DNA of 64,000 nt from Stemphylium vesicarium (GCA_004380135.1 QXCR01000119.1:1-64000); one strand, 5' to 3'. Positions 30,955-40,785 are shown, counted from the first letter of the stretch. Translations and numbers: made by a program. Notes: generated from the sequence alone by a model not told the origin.

Positions 30955-32905
30955 GGTTGGGCTAAAATTAGCGAGCGGCACCATAAACGCCGCTTATGGC
31001 TCGCGTACAGGCGATTCGAGGTCCCACTATGCCTCACATCACGCTGCATGGCAACGTGATTCGATCATTGGATGCCGATTCGGCACGGGTACTGCCTAAT
31101 CGGGCACCCGTGTGACTGAGAGACAGTCGCGCATGAGGGACCTCTGGGCGCCCGTCTTACAAAGCTCAAAACGAGAAGTGTGCATAATAGTAAAACGGTT
31201 GAGCATGGCAATCACAATAGAGCTGACAATAGTAATCACGGTCACGTGTACACCGCCTCAAGCAACAGCACACAGGGTATCCCTAATGATATGACCCGAT
31301 TTGCTCTCTCCGACGGGCGGCTTCGTCTTCCTGGCCACACCCCTTACACGCAGGTTAACCCCTGATGCCCCTTGTGCGCCGCCAAACGCCACAAGGGCTG
31401 TATGCACGGTGGAACCGAGAGGCCGCTTACTCTGGTACCCACCGCCTGCGCTACTGACCTTCGATGCTGTGAGGAGAAAGTTGGCGATTCTCTACGGAGC
31501 CACACTGGCGAACCGCACCGTATCGACTCACACAAAGAGGAGTGGTCAAATCTCTCTATCCCAACTGTGCATTAAACCTTGAGCGTAGACTCGTTGCACA
31601 TAAGAGAGGTTTCCCAGCACTGTCGTCATGATCATTAGTCGACACCCTGGTTGGTGGCCGTGTTCGCCAGGGATTACCGCAGCCTTCCAAGATGCAGGGG
31701 CACTGTCATAATCTCTGGTGGGGGCTAGAAGAGGCGGCGGCGAATTCTCCCATCGAGGGCGTAAGGCATAGCGCGCCTTGTTCAGGCATTGGGAAATTGA
31801 GCAAAGCGCCCATCGCCTAGTTTGAGCCATAGTTGGTTGGGCCCCCGCCAGGTGTGAGAGATAGAGTAGGGCTATTGTGCTTGTCGTGTCCAACGTCTTC
31901 CTAGCGAGCTCTAGATCTTGAACATGTACATTTAGCTACTATTTAGATAAAAAAATGTTGCCTAGTAGTTAGACGAGATAGTACATTTTATTTTATACGT
32001 CTTCTAATAATTCAGCCCTAGGTTTAAAGTCCTCTATACAAACTATTAAATTTATTGAGCGTATCTCCACTGCAATTGCCACAGACCCAGTATGGTCTGA
32101 TACTAGCGAGTCCCGCGAAAGCGAGTCCGCATCTCGAAACGCCATTCCTAATTTGCTTTCGCGCCGGCCACCTCCCTATTGAGCGTTGTAAACATGCGCA
32201 TGAGTATTGGCTTGGCTATGGCCCTTTAGTCCACTCCACCAGATTTGAGTGACTCTGGGGCCCTTGGGGGTCAAAAGAGCGGTATGGGGTGCGACGAAGG
32301 ACTTCCCGGCTCTCATCATACGACGCTCAAGGACTGCGCCGTGCACAGTGGCGAGATTGCTTGGATTCATGATTGCAATCGGGTATCGCTTCGTATCGAC
32401 GGTGGCGTGTGATAAGAGTGATAGTGCACATTGCCTCAAGTCACATTGCGCTGGACACGTTGCGAAGTGTGACTTGGCCCTTGTTTTCCAGGAGCCCCTT
32501 GCATGTTAGTCCGCCTTCAACAACTCCTTGTACGCCACCGGAGGTGTGCAGCCAGGCCGAAATGAAATTTGTTAGATGCAGCGTACGCAGATTGGCCCGG
32601 TGTCCCAACGAGCCCACTGGCTGACTGGAAAAGAATGAAGAAGTCAAGGGTATTTGATGGCAAATCTCCCGTGTAAGGCGAGAGCGCCCCCAATCGTGGA
32701 CGCCATCACGCTTGAGTAGCTCTTTGGAGAGACTCTTGTTGGTTTATCTCGACCCTGGTACAGCGGAGCACTAGACTATGATCGGGTTCGTGAACAACAA
32801 GAGAAGGCTTCAAGTGGTACAGGCAAGGCTGACCACGACATGGCTCAATGACGACCGCAGGGTCCTTCGGCTCAGCGCAAGGCTGTTTTAACAAGAACCG
32901 TGCCG
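30955..32905 (-). repeat. Large dispersed repeat, right arm of an inverted pair
   Basis: Reverse-oriented copy of 11582-13430, including the frame MTSSFFSSQPVGSLGHRANL (32647-32441), of which nearly all 68 residues match. The AT-rich centre is at 31920-32060. Outer limits are approximate because similarity fades. The two arms are 17.5 kb apart. Confidence 0.8.
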
Positions 32906-33255
32906 CAGTAGCGATAGGCCGTCTGGTCTTGGTGGGATGGCTCGAGTTGTGGCTATGAATCAGGGCTGCCGCTGCAGGAGCAGATCGACAAAGGTGGTCG
33001 AAGTGTGGCCTGTTTAGTGGGGCGAAATGGGCTGTGCTGATCGTGTTGAGCGTCAGTGCTCTGATGGGTATAGGACAAAGCTCGTATGGCCAATCACGTC
33101 AAGACGCAGCGGCACGCGACCTGTGGCTGCCTAGGATGAGCACGAACCACGCAGCTCGCGGAGCTTTAAAAACCAATACGTCTCCTGTTCACAACATGAT
33201 AATCAACCCACAATTCATTCTAGCCGTTGTGCCACCAGAACTAAAAGCTGAGAAG

Positions 33256-34641
33256 ATGGACGTTATCTGCACCACCGGGGACATTACGCCTACATGGATT
33301 TTCAGACTTCCGATTGAACTATTAGAAATAGTCCTCACCTATTTGGCCCTCCCCGACTTAAAGAACTTTCAAATCACCTGCAAACAACTTTTCGAAAACA
33401 CGGCAGACCGACGCTTGAAAAACCAGTATTGTACGCTCAGCGATAATGGCGTGCAGTGTCTTTTTAAGACCAATTGCGATAAAAATTCTAAATCCGTCCT
33501 AACGTTGACGCATGTTTCCATACCGACCAGACCATGGTATTTTTACTTTGGTGACAGCATTGATGAGGGCGATTCCAAGGCTCCAGAGGCATACGAAACA
33601 GGACCAAAACGAAAAAACGAGGAACACGAACAATTGTTCGATAACTTCCAGGCCGCATACAACCGGGCTCAGCGCCAGTTTCGGAGACTTGTGTCAGATC
33701 TGTATTTCCTGAAAAAACCTCAACAGGTGGAAGAGTCGCCCCTTCAGCAGTTGGACAAGACTATAAAGAGCTTTGAAAAACTACAGAATTTCGTCCAGGA
33801 ACCTTGGTCCCAAGAAATCGACAGGCGGTGGCATCCCTTGGATCTCGAACAGTGTTCTGACAAAGATCAGGATGTGGAAGCTGCCCTTTTATTCCTCATT
33901 CTCAGGGCCTTGGCCTTGGCCGGTCACCCATTGCTAAGATACATAAAGTTGTCTGTGCGAGGACCTGCATTTTGGACTGCAAATCGCTTGCGTTGGCTTC
34001 TCCTCGATGGCGGCCACAAAAAACTGAGGGGAAAACAAGATTTGTCGGATGACAGCATTGTGGACATAGAATCCGCCATAGCCGCCGGAGAAAATGCAGG
34101 CAATGACTCCAAAATCGCTCGAGAAAGAGGAATATTTGCCGAAGAACTCGACACCACCTGGAACTCAGTACGATACGTCGAGGATCTTGATTTGACGGTC
34201 TCCGACGACGGCCTTCCAGGTAGGCTGTTCAGCATCGCAGCACCTCTGTCTGAGTTCCTTGGTCGAGCCAGTAAACTCAAGCGACTCTGCCTATCCTTCG
34301 GCGTATTAAATGACGATTACCCACGGCCTGAAAACCACTGTACAGATGGAATCGTCGAGCTACTCACCCTGCTCACGGCAAGCAAACCGTGGCCAAATCT
34401 ACAAAGGCTCGAGCTTGCGATTGTGATAGAGGAGCCGACGCTCCTAGACTTTTTGAACTCCATCTGCGGAGAATTGACATGGTTGACACTTACGCGCGTC
34501 ACACTACTTCCCGGAAAAGGCACGTGGGAATCGGCGCTTGGAAAGATGGCTGAATTTCTGCCAAAAGTTTGTATTGAGGCCCCTCCCGGTGTGCCGGAAA
34601 ACCCTATGTGCCGGAAACAGCCAATGAGAGGACACGAATAG
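33256..34641 (+). CDS. F-box-like protein whose stop codon lies inside a MITE
   Basis: The frame is open from 33034. The ATG at 33256 (MDVICTTGDITP, good context AAGATGG) is preferred because it places the F-box near the N-terminus as usual. Earlier ATGs exist at 33034, 33136 and 33196. The F-box is WIFRLPIELLEIVLTYLALPDLKNFQITCKQL. The rest is a leucine-rich, LRR-like C-terminal region (LRYIKLSVRG, VEDLDLTVSD, LKRLCLSFGV, LQRLELAIVI, LTWLTLTRVTLL) typical of fungal F-box substrate receptors. From about 34578 the coding sequence is MITE sequence, so the last 20 or so residues (PPGVPENPMCRKQP...) are MITE-derived and the native C-terminus is probably lost. Confidence 0.7.
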   Translation: MDVICTTGDITPTWIFRLPIELLEIVLTYLALPDLKNFQITCKQLFENTADRRLKNQYCTLSDNGVQCLFKTNCDKNSKSVLTLTHVSIPTRPWYFYFGDSIDEGDSKAPEAYETGPKRKNEEHEQLFDNFQAAYNRAQRQFRRLVSDLYFLKKPQQVEESPLQQLDKTIKSFEKLQNFVQEPWSQEIDRRWHPLDLEQCSDKDQDVEAALLFLILRALALAGHPLLRYIKLSVRGPAFWTANRLRWLLLDGGHKKLRGKQDLSDDSIVDIESAIAAGENAGNDSKIARERGIFAEELDTTWNSVRYVEDLDLTVSDDGLPGRLFSIAAPLSEFLGRASKLKRLCLSFGVLNDDYPRPENHCTDGIVELLTLLTASKPWPNLQRLELAIVIEEPTLLDFLNSICGELTWLTLTRVTLLPGKGTWESALGKMAEFLPKVCIEAPPGVPENPMCRKQPMRGHE

Positions 34642-34720
34642 CATCTTTCCCGACACGGTGATGTAACTGATTGGCTGATTCCGTCACACAGGATTTTCCG
34701 GCACACGGGGAGGGACCTTA
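34575..34720. mobile_element. MITE family D, copy 1 (146 bp)
   Basis: Inverted repeats start TAAGGTCCCTCCC (degenerate on the left, TGAGGCCCCTCCC) and include GTGTGCCGGAAAACC. The inner sequence has CAGCCAATGAGAGGACACG and TTTCCCGACACG. It is the same length as, and inverted relative to, the copy at 52858-53003. TA ends suggest pogo/mariner mobilisation. Confidence 0.85.
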
Positions 34721-35407
34721 CTAGACAGGATCACGAAGGGCGGAATAGACCAGCCAGACGCGTTGATACACTCAATCGCGGTAACCCACTCTCGATTGCC
34801 TGGCTGTACGACAGTAGCGCGACCTACCGTGTCTGCGCTTGTAACGACCTTAGACGTTGCTGCAACGCCCATCATAAAGCCGGTCTCATCGAAGTTGTAG
34901 ATGTCTGTGTCCTGTATGCCGTACGCCTGGCGCGGCTCCTCAACGAGCTTGTACCACGCTGCGATCGCGACAGGATCCTCACAGCGAGCGCGCTGGCTGT
35001 GAAACTTCCTGTTCCACTTAGTCTGAAGCTCAGACTGGCTGTTGACAAAGCTCGACACCCAGTTCTTGCCAACGGGTGGTGGAGGTGGATCCTAGCCGCG
35101 GCCAGCAAGAAGAGCGTCCGCCATTCGTCGTACGTCGATGACCTGAGGCGGAAAGCCTCGCCGGTCAAGTTCTAAGATCCACTGAACGAGAGACTGCTCC
35201 TCGATAGGAGAGAGCTTCCGTTTCTGGACATTGGCCGCAGCCTGCGGTAGGCTACTTGCGATGCGATCTCGGAGAGTAGAGCGAGGAGTATTAAATAGCT
35301 TCGCAACCTTGTAGACGCGTAATTTTTTATTTTTTTTGAATCGCAGCAGTAGCTAGATCAAGTCTACCTTCTTTTTGAGGCGATAGAGGACGTCGTTGTG
35401 GTGTCAT
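34721..35407 (-). pseudogene. Pogo-like transposase, 5' part (copy 3)
   Basis: It starts at the ATG at 35407 (MTPQRRPLSPQKEG). An A-run near 35330 causes a frameshift before YKVAKLFNTPRSTLRDRI (HTH). The CENP-B-like HTH (LDRRGFPPQVIDVRRMADAL) is followed by a TAG, then KNWVSSFVNSQSEL and the first catalytic Asp (IYNFDETGFMMGV). The sequence ends at SGWSIPPFVILS exactly where the MITE at 34575-34720 begins. The second and third catalytic residues are absent. Confidence 0.8.
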
Positions 35408-35703
35408 GGTCGTTGCTGCGTGGAGAGTCGCGTTGATTTCGGTGGGGGTGGCGGATGAGTGGTGGAAGACGTTATGGGAGGTTTTCATAAAAGTGCGACC
35501 CCCCTGTATACGGTTAGCGTTGCCCGCGCGAACATCAAACCCCACCCAAATTAGTATACAAACCGATGCAATCAAGGGACTCACGCACCCCACCCGCGCT
35601 CAAAACCTGTGAAGCTTCTCATATACGCCAAATCATCGGTATTGCTCGTTTCTTTGGTGTTGGTGTTCTTATAGGCTCAAAATTACGCCCTAAGCTTTAA
35701 ATC

Positions 35704-36024
35704 ATGGGCCCAAAACGAGTGCGCGTCGCAACACAGCCATTCGAACAGGGCGTCAACCCGGGCGAGCCGCGTCCATCGAAGAAGCGCAAGCAGTCCTCAG
35801 GGCATACTGCCCCCATACAAGCTACACCGAACAGGAGTGCTCGCCGTACTGGCTCAGCCTCTGCTGGAGGACTCGCCTCGCCCCCTCCCACCTTACCTCG
35901 TAATCAGAGCCCGCTCTTCGAGCCCGAGCCGCCGCATACGCAATCCGTTGTTACAATACAAGCTGAGGATATAGTTGGTGCAACGATAGGTACTAGTACT
36001 AAGATTAGAAGATCGAGGATCTGA
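35704..36024 (+). other. Short basic open frame of unknown origin
   Basis: A 106-residue frame, MGPKRVRVATQPFEQG..., with Lys/Arg-rich and Pro-rich stretches. It lies between two transposon fragments and resembles the disordered N-terminal leader of fungal DNA-transposon proteins. No domain is seen. Confidence 0.25.
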
Positions 36025-36157
36025 TTGGCAGAAACACTAAGTTTTACGCGCTAACTACTTTTTTAGACCTCTAGATAACCTTATACAACTACCTAAGATC
36101 TAACCCTAAAAACGCGACTAGAACGCGACAAAAACACTAGTAAAACACTTATATATT

Positions 36158-36598
36158 AGTCTAGTATCAGTCAAATCAATCAGGCTGAGAGTCTTGATTT
36201 GACCTGGCTGGTAAAACAACATCTTCGGCCTGACGTTGGTGTAACGAGGCTACCTCCCTCGTTACAGCTACAGCCAAGACCAGACTCGGAGTTAACCCCG
36301 AGTCGCTACGGACCTGATCCTAACTCAGTTCTGACTCAGCCCTCCCTAGCCTACATGTATTTAAGCCTGCTGTTCCCTAGATGTAGATAGGCAGTTTTCT
36401 GCAATCCTTTCGTACAAGACCTGTAGGTGTCAATAGATCTTAGGTTACGGTTCTCCCACGCACTCCCATATGCCTCTGAGTGAGACCACGCCGAGTTCGG
36501 ATCTCTTGTCTTGCCTGCGTCGTTACAGTTGGCCTGATTGAGGCTTGGCAATCAGGCCTATCAAATCTATCAAATCAGACTGATTGTTAGCAAGTCTG
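36158..36598. mobile_element. Non-autonomous hAT-like element, split by a solo LTR
   Basis: The right end (GATTGTTAGCAAGTCTG) matches the termini at 610 and 42749. The left end is placed near TAGTCTAGTATCAGTC. About 150 bp remain once the solo LTR 36240-36527 is removed, with repeated ATCAAATC / CAATCAGGC blocks. The right side sits directly on Tc1-type coding sequence. The left flank no longer matches, so the target duplication is not preserved. Confidence 0.55.
36240..36527 (+). mobile_element. Solo LTR, family E, with target duplication GTTGG
   Basis: A 288-bp element with ends TGTAACG...CGTTACA, flanked by GTTGG at 36235-36239 and 36528-36532. It contains a TATA-like TGTATTTAAG. It inserted into the hAT-like element 36158-36598. 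Confidence 0.9.
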
Positions 36599-36599
36599 G

Positions 36600-37158
36600 A
36601 GATATCAGACCTGTGTTCTGATCCCAAAGCTAATTCCTTTCGCTAAAGAGTGCCTCCAAGATAGACCTCAGACTGTCGTGATGGACAGAGTTGGCAACAA
36701 TCAATCGATCGGCGTGATTGATTCCTATCTAGGTCAAGTGCCTACTTGATTAGACCGCCTTTAACCTTGATAGGAATCAATCATGCCGATCTAATTGATT
36801 GTTGCCAACTCTGGTGATGGAGGATAAGGCACCTGCCCACGCCCATCACTATCAGAGTACGATCTATAGCCTGTACGATGTTGAGAGGCTACTCTGGTGT
36901 GGCAACTCGCCAGACTGTAACTGTATTGAGCCGTGCTGGTTTTACATGAAGAGAGAGACTACGAAGACAGGAGCTCCGCAGTCAAGGGCTGAGGCAGTCA
37001 GAATCTGGCTGAATTGCTGGAGAGATCTCTCGCAACTTAAGATCCAAGCTTGGATCGAGCGAATTCTTGTTCATGTTCAAAAGATAATTAAGCTACAAGG
37101 CGGTAATGAGTACATAGAGGGAAGAGACAAGCCTCGACTAAGGCCGTACGTCGGCTGA
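36600..37158 (+). pseudogene. Tc1/mariner-type transposase, C-terminal part interrupted by a MITE
   Basis: Coding reads VLIPKLIPFAKECLQDRPQTVVM up to 36685. It resumes in frame after the 128-bp MITE and one copy of the 8-bp duplication as EDKAPAHAHHYQS, then LWCGNSPDCNCIEPCW (third catalytic region) and RIQAWIERI-like sequence, ending at 37158. The N-terminal DNA-binding part and first catalytic Asp are not present upstream. The protein is therefore doubly broken. Confidence 0.8.
36686..36813. mobile_element. hAT-type MITE, 128 bp, 8-bp target duplication
   Basis: Perfect 20-bp inverted repeats (CAGAGTTGGCAACAATCAAT) and flanking GTGATGGA at 36678-36685 and 36814-36821. No coding capacity. 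The 8-bp duplication and CAG terminus identify it as hAT-mobilised. Confidence 0.95.
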
Positions 37159-37382
37159 GTTATTCTTGGCAGACAAAACTTTTGAAAGGCACCTCCGTAC
37201 CTCATCACCCTCTGTTGAGTCCATTCACGTGGATGATCGCGGAAAGTAACTCCCTTCTCAACTAACATGACAGGGTAAGGCCGATCTGGAGGTTCCACTT
37301 GAGCAATGAGGAAAGAATTGTTGTTGGGTCGCAAGCTTTGTTGGATGAGCTGTTGATGAAAGGCACAAGATTTGGCATGATG
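37159..37382 (-). other. Coding-like fragment of an unrecognised gene
   Basis: The minus frame reads SCAFHQQLIQQSLRPNNNS, FLIAQVEPPDRPYPVMLVEK, GVTFRDHPREWTQQRVM with ordinary amino-acid composition and no stops. It is cut on both sides by transposon sequence. No family is recognised. Confidence 0.3.
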
Positions 37383-37494
37383 TTGTGTTGTATTGGGAGG
37401 CGCGTGAGAGCCTGTAAGGCTCTCAGAGGCTGCCAAGGAGCTAACTACGCGCGATCACGTGAGGGGTATCGATGGACCATCCACTATTCTCAAC
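37383..37494 (+). mobile_element. LTR 3' part with primer-binding-site-like sequence
   Basis: The segment TGTTGTATTGGGAGGCGCGTG...ATTCTCAACA ends in CA. It is followed by GTTATACGGGAGCC, which resembles the initiator-tRNA primer-binding site used by fungal Copia elements, and by an ATG (37513) starting a short Ser/Thr/Pro-rich frame. Homology to 13893-14035 supports a repeat. The internal region after about 37640 is not retrotransposon. Confidence 0.5.
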
Positions 37495-37759
37495 AGTTAT
37501 ACGGGAGCCACGATGACCTCCACTTCAGTTCAGGAGACCGAACCGAGACTGACCCAGCCCCCCTCATCCCTCATCGAGTTGTTTCTGCGACAGAGCCGGA
37601 CGGAGCCATGCACGTCCGGGAAGACGACACCTAGTCCGTGACGCATGGCGTCCATCTCAGCATATAGAGTTCTGCTATCGATGAGCAAACCCGAGCCAAC
37701 TCCGAACCGATAACGGATGATCAGGATAATGGTGGTGTCGTCTCCGCTAGTTCGAGCGA

Positions 37760-38512
37760 ATGCCGTACTGGCACGGAAACTACCTCGCTGGTACCGCACA
37801 CGGCTTCCTACGGCCAAGATACAAGCAGTGGAAGTGTGACGCATGGAAGTACAAGTACGTCATTTACCTCTTGGTAGAAACTTCGCTGACAGAAGGACTA
37901 GACTCGCCCGAAGATAAGCTCTCTGAATCGATCATCATCGATGACAATGGAGGCGAACCCATCGTCATCGACACTTCTGATGAGGAAGTGGCCGATGACA
38001 AACCCCGTCCAAACCCTCGACGCCGAGCGCAGCGAAAACAGGTACCAGCACAGTCACCAGAGATGGTCAATTGGACATCCAAAGAGTATGAGACAAGAAC
38101 CGCAGCCAGTCTTAGCGCAGCGTGGAAGGAGGTGTGGAAGCAGTGGGGTCAGATCCATACGAATGCGGGTCGACAGCTTGCCCAAATCTTGGATCTGCTT
38201 CACGAGATCATGTCCAATGTGTGGGGATACGAGCTATGGAACGAAAAATCTCGGAAGCATGACGGCCGCAGAGTCTATCGTGCCTGGGTAAGGTATGGAA
38301 TGGAGAAGAGGTTGAGGGATCGGCCCAGGCCGGAGAGAGACGGAAAATTTATGCGCAAACTCGGAAAGGCTTTGAAGCAGTTACGAGAAGCAGAAGAAGA
38401 GCTGCGGAGTATTGCGGTCACTATGGATGATGGGGACAGTGAGGATTGTGAATATGTGCCGACGCAGTCACGCCGTCAAGGGCTTTCGCATAGTCGCAAG
38501 TCACCTGGCTAG
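37760..38512 (+). CDS. Hypothetical protein with two SUMO-interaction-like motifs
   Basis: The frame gives 250 residues from the ATG at 37760. The first 45 may be non-native because a possible splice acceptor (CTGACAG) precedes TEGLDSPEDK. The segment LSESIIIDDNGGEPIVIDTSDEEV has two hydrophobic-core/acidic stretches (IIIDD, IVIDTSDEE), the pattern of SUMO-interacting motifs. A basic stretch (NPRRRAQRKQ) and a helical domain (WKEVWKQWGQIHTNAGRQLAQILDLLHEIM, LGKALKQLREAEEELRSI) follow. No enzymatic motif is seen. Nuclear localisation is plausible from the basic stretch. Confidence 0.5.
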   Translation: MPYWHGNYLAGTAHGFLRPRYKQWKCDAWKYKYVIYLLVETSLTEGLDSPEDKLSESIIIDDNGGEPIVIDTSDEEVADDKPRPNPRRRAQRKQVPAQSPEMVNWTSKEYETRTAASLSAAWKEVWKQWGQIHTNAGRQLAQILDLLHEIMSNVWGYELWNEKSRKHDGRRVYRAWVRYGMEKRLRDRPRPERDGKFMRKLGKALKQLREAEEELRSIAVTMDDGDSEDCEYVPTQSRRQGLSHSRKSPG

Positions 38513-38659
38513 TCTATGAATAGCGTTTCATTGGCATGGCGCATGCAGTGCATGCGGTATGAATAACGGTAGCATTGAATTACTATTCGCAGCAAGGCAG
38601 TTCTAACATGATCGTGTTCAACACATTCGTGAAGGTCTTGACAACGATAGCGCTGTGAC

Positions 38660-38812
38660 ATGTCCTTCCGACCTAAACACTGCCTTAGACGTGAACCAGA
38701 AGCGGAGACAACTACAGCGGAGGCCAATACTAGTCCGTCAGTGCCAAAGCGCGAAGAAAAACGTGGCCGGAAGCGCAAGAGTACTGCGCTGGAAGCAGAG
38801 GCAGGTTCATAA
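38660..38812 (+). other. Small basic open frame with AT-hook-like core
   Basis: Fifty residues, MSFRPKHCLRREPEAE...PKREEKRGRKRKSTAL. RGRKRK resembles an AT-hook or nuclear localisation signal. It may be the tail of a decayed DNA-binding protein. There is no other evidence. Confidence 0.25.
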
Positions 38813-39012
38813 GTGCTCTTTGAACTAGAAGTCTGTGCAAGCAGTTCTTGAAATAGACGTCTAAGGTTGTCGCGGTGACATTTGGGCCTCGTCCAAAGTA
38901 TGCCCATCCGAAATGGTTCGATCTCGAGTGGGCCTATCTGGCGTAGAACCCGAGAGAGTGGGTCAGTTCTGAGTGGTTTCTATCAAGTAGACTACTTGAA
39001 GTGGTTCTAATC

Positions 39013-39195
39013 TGTCAGCCACCGTGTGGGCCTTAGGGTACATGACCCAGGTTCCATCCCATCTTCTCTCACTCACAGGCTAGTACGTACAGGGCCTAGC
39101 GCCCACAACGCTAGCCTGCAGAGATATAGGTCTCAGTTCCCGTAGTACAATATATAACACGATTCTCCACATGTTCTATTCCCAGTGCTACTAAC
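39013..39195 (+). repeat. LTR-like fragment, partner of 15391-15553
   Basis: Begins TGTCAGCCACCGTGTGGGCC and ends near TTCCCAGTGCTAC. Same order of blocks as the inverted copy at 15391-15553. It sits 58 bp upstream of the ISG12-like start codon and may supply its promoter region. Confidence 0.55.
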
Positions 39196-39252
39196 AGTGA
39201 GGAACACTTCGACTGCTCGACCAACACAGCGCCCGAGACCACCACCTTCAAG

Positions 39253-40258
39253 ATGGGTGCCAATATGACCAAAGAAGACGGACTTAGTGCTGCATCAATC
39301 CAGAGGATGTACGCAGCTCGAGCTGTCGCGGCAAAGGTAGCGGGCGAGCACAAATTCAGAATGCCAAGTCCAAAGAGCGACCACCCACTGCGCCCAGCAT
39401 CCCGCCACATAGATGAGAAGGACTCAAAGGACGAAGAAGAACCCACTGTAGAAGCGGACGAGAGGGCAACAAGCGATAGCTCTTCCACGTCGCCCAACGC
39501 CCCGCCAGAGACCGAACGCCCTACGAGACCCAACACCTCTCTGGCAAGCGGAGCCGCTGCAGAAGCCATCCGAAACGCCGCAGGTGCCCCTAACACCAAC
39601 AAAATCGCCGTCGCAGGCGTCCATCTCGCAAAAGCCATCCATGCCTTCGGTCAAAACGCTAGTCGCGCATTCGACAAAGCCATCGAAGCTCTGCGCCAGA
39701 TCGGTATCATCGACGTCTCGAAGGCAGCCGCCAAATGGATGAAAGAGCATCCTTGGGAGACTGCCGCGATTCTCGTTCCGCTCATCTTCCTCGCCTGCAC
39801 TCCGGCATTCCTGAGCATCGCCGGTTTCACGGCTGGCGGTATTGCTGCTGGTATATAGATCTAATCAAAGGATTAGGGCTATAAGCGCTAACAAGTGAGC
39901 AGGAAGCATTGCAGCAGGCGTCCATGCAGGCATCGGAAGTGTTGCAGCCGGTTCGACATTCGCAATCCTCACGAGCGCTGCGATGGGCGGGTATGGTGTG
40001 CCGATCGTATTCGGCGGCGTTTGGGCTATAAGCACTGCGGTTGTGGGCGGAATCGCGGCTTGGAAGAGATGCCGAGGTGGTGGTGTTAGCGGTGGCAGAG
40101 CTCTTATCGGGGGACACAATGACGATGGCGGAGATGGTGGTGGCAGCGATCGCAACGATGACGGAGTCGCAGTCAAGAACGGCAACCCGAGTGGAGGTGG
40201 CGGTGATTGCGGCGAGACTGTTGCTGTTACAAGCACGCAGCAGTCAAGACGGTATTGA
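39253..40258 (+). CDS. Interferon-induced 6-16 (ISG12/IFI6)-like membrane protein
   Basis: Exon 1 (39253-39850) and exon 2 (39903-40258) joined across a 52-bp intron (GTATAT...GAGCAG, phase 1) give 317 residues. Residues 1-150 are charged and Ser/Thr/Pro-rich. Residues about 175-270 form the ISG12 module: a long hydrophobic helix (AAILVPLIFLACTPAFLSIAG), FTAGGIAAG|SIAAGVHAG, and GYGVPIVFGGVWAIST. The tail is Gly/Asp-rich. Metazoan relatives are small mitochondrial or ER proteins affecting apoptosis. The role of fungal members is not established. The neighbouring STAND N-terminal fragment (40310-40654) converges on it. Confidence 0.8.
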
Positions 40259-40309
40259 TCAAATAGGACTAAGGAGGGTTCCATGAGACAAGTATGTAAA
40301 CGACTTAGG

Positions 40310-40654
40310 CTACGGTAGAAAAATGTGGGCAAAGCCCGTAAGCGGAACACCCCAACTCGTCACCTCCTCCATGTCCATATACAGACCATGGGTAGTAGAG
40401 AGGCGCTTCTTGTCCTGGCTGTAGAGGGGCTTGAGCTTCTCTAAAATGTGCGTGATGTCACCAACTTTTCTCTGCACGCGCTCAATATCGTCCTTCGCGT
40501 CCTTCACGGCTGTGTAATACTGATAGCAGGCCGCGGTGATCTTGGCGGATATGTCGATTACAGCGATGAAGCTTGCGGCGCCTGAAAGGCCGTCTATGGT
40601 GCGATGCGTGCGACAAGGACGTAGTATATTGCGGTGTATATATACAGTTGTCAA
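40310..40654 (-). pseudogene. STAND/NLR N-terminal domain, decayed fragment
   Basis: The reading DGLSGAASFIAVIDISAKI, then CYQYYTAVKDAKDDIERVQ, RKVGDITHILEKLKPLYSQ is the conserved opening of many fungal NACHT-ankyrin/TPR proteins. The codon where the usual initiator methionine stands is ATA instead of ATG (near 40597), so translation could start only at an unrelated upstream ATG. After THGLY the sequence becomes non-homologous, near a weak splice-donor-like GTCTGT. No NTPase domain follows. Confidence 0.6.
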
Positions 40655-40785
40655 AGGTTGGGACTTAGTATTAGGAAGAGCGTGGGCATAGCATCTGAGT
40701 TTCCATTTATTTGCAGCGGCTACGGGTGGTAAGTTGCTTAGGTTGCTCGAGGGGCTGTCACTGCGGAGCTACGTGAACAAAAGCG

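Noticed and set aside
36600..37158. Reading the Tc1-type transposase as an intact gene starting at the internal ATG near 36817
   Set aside because: The conserved coding sequence continues upstream of the MITE in the same frame, so the ATG is internal to a broken gene.
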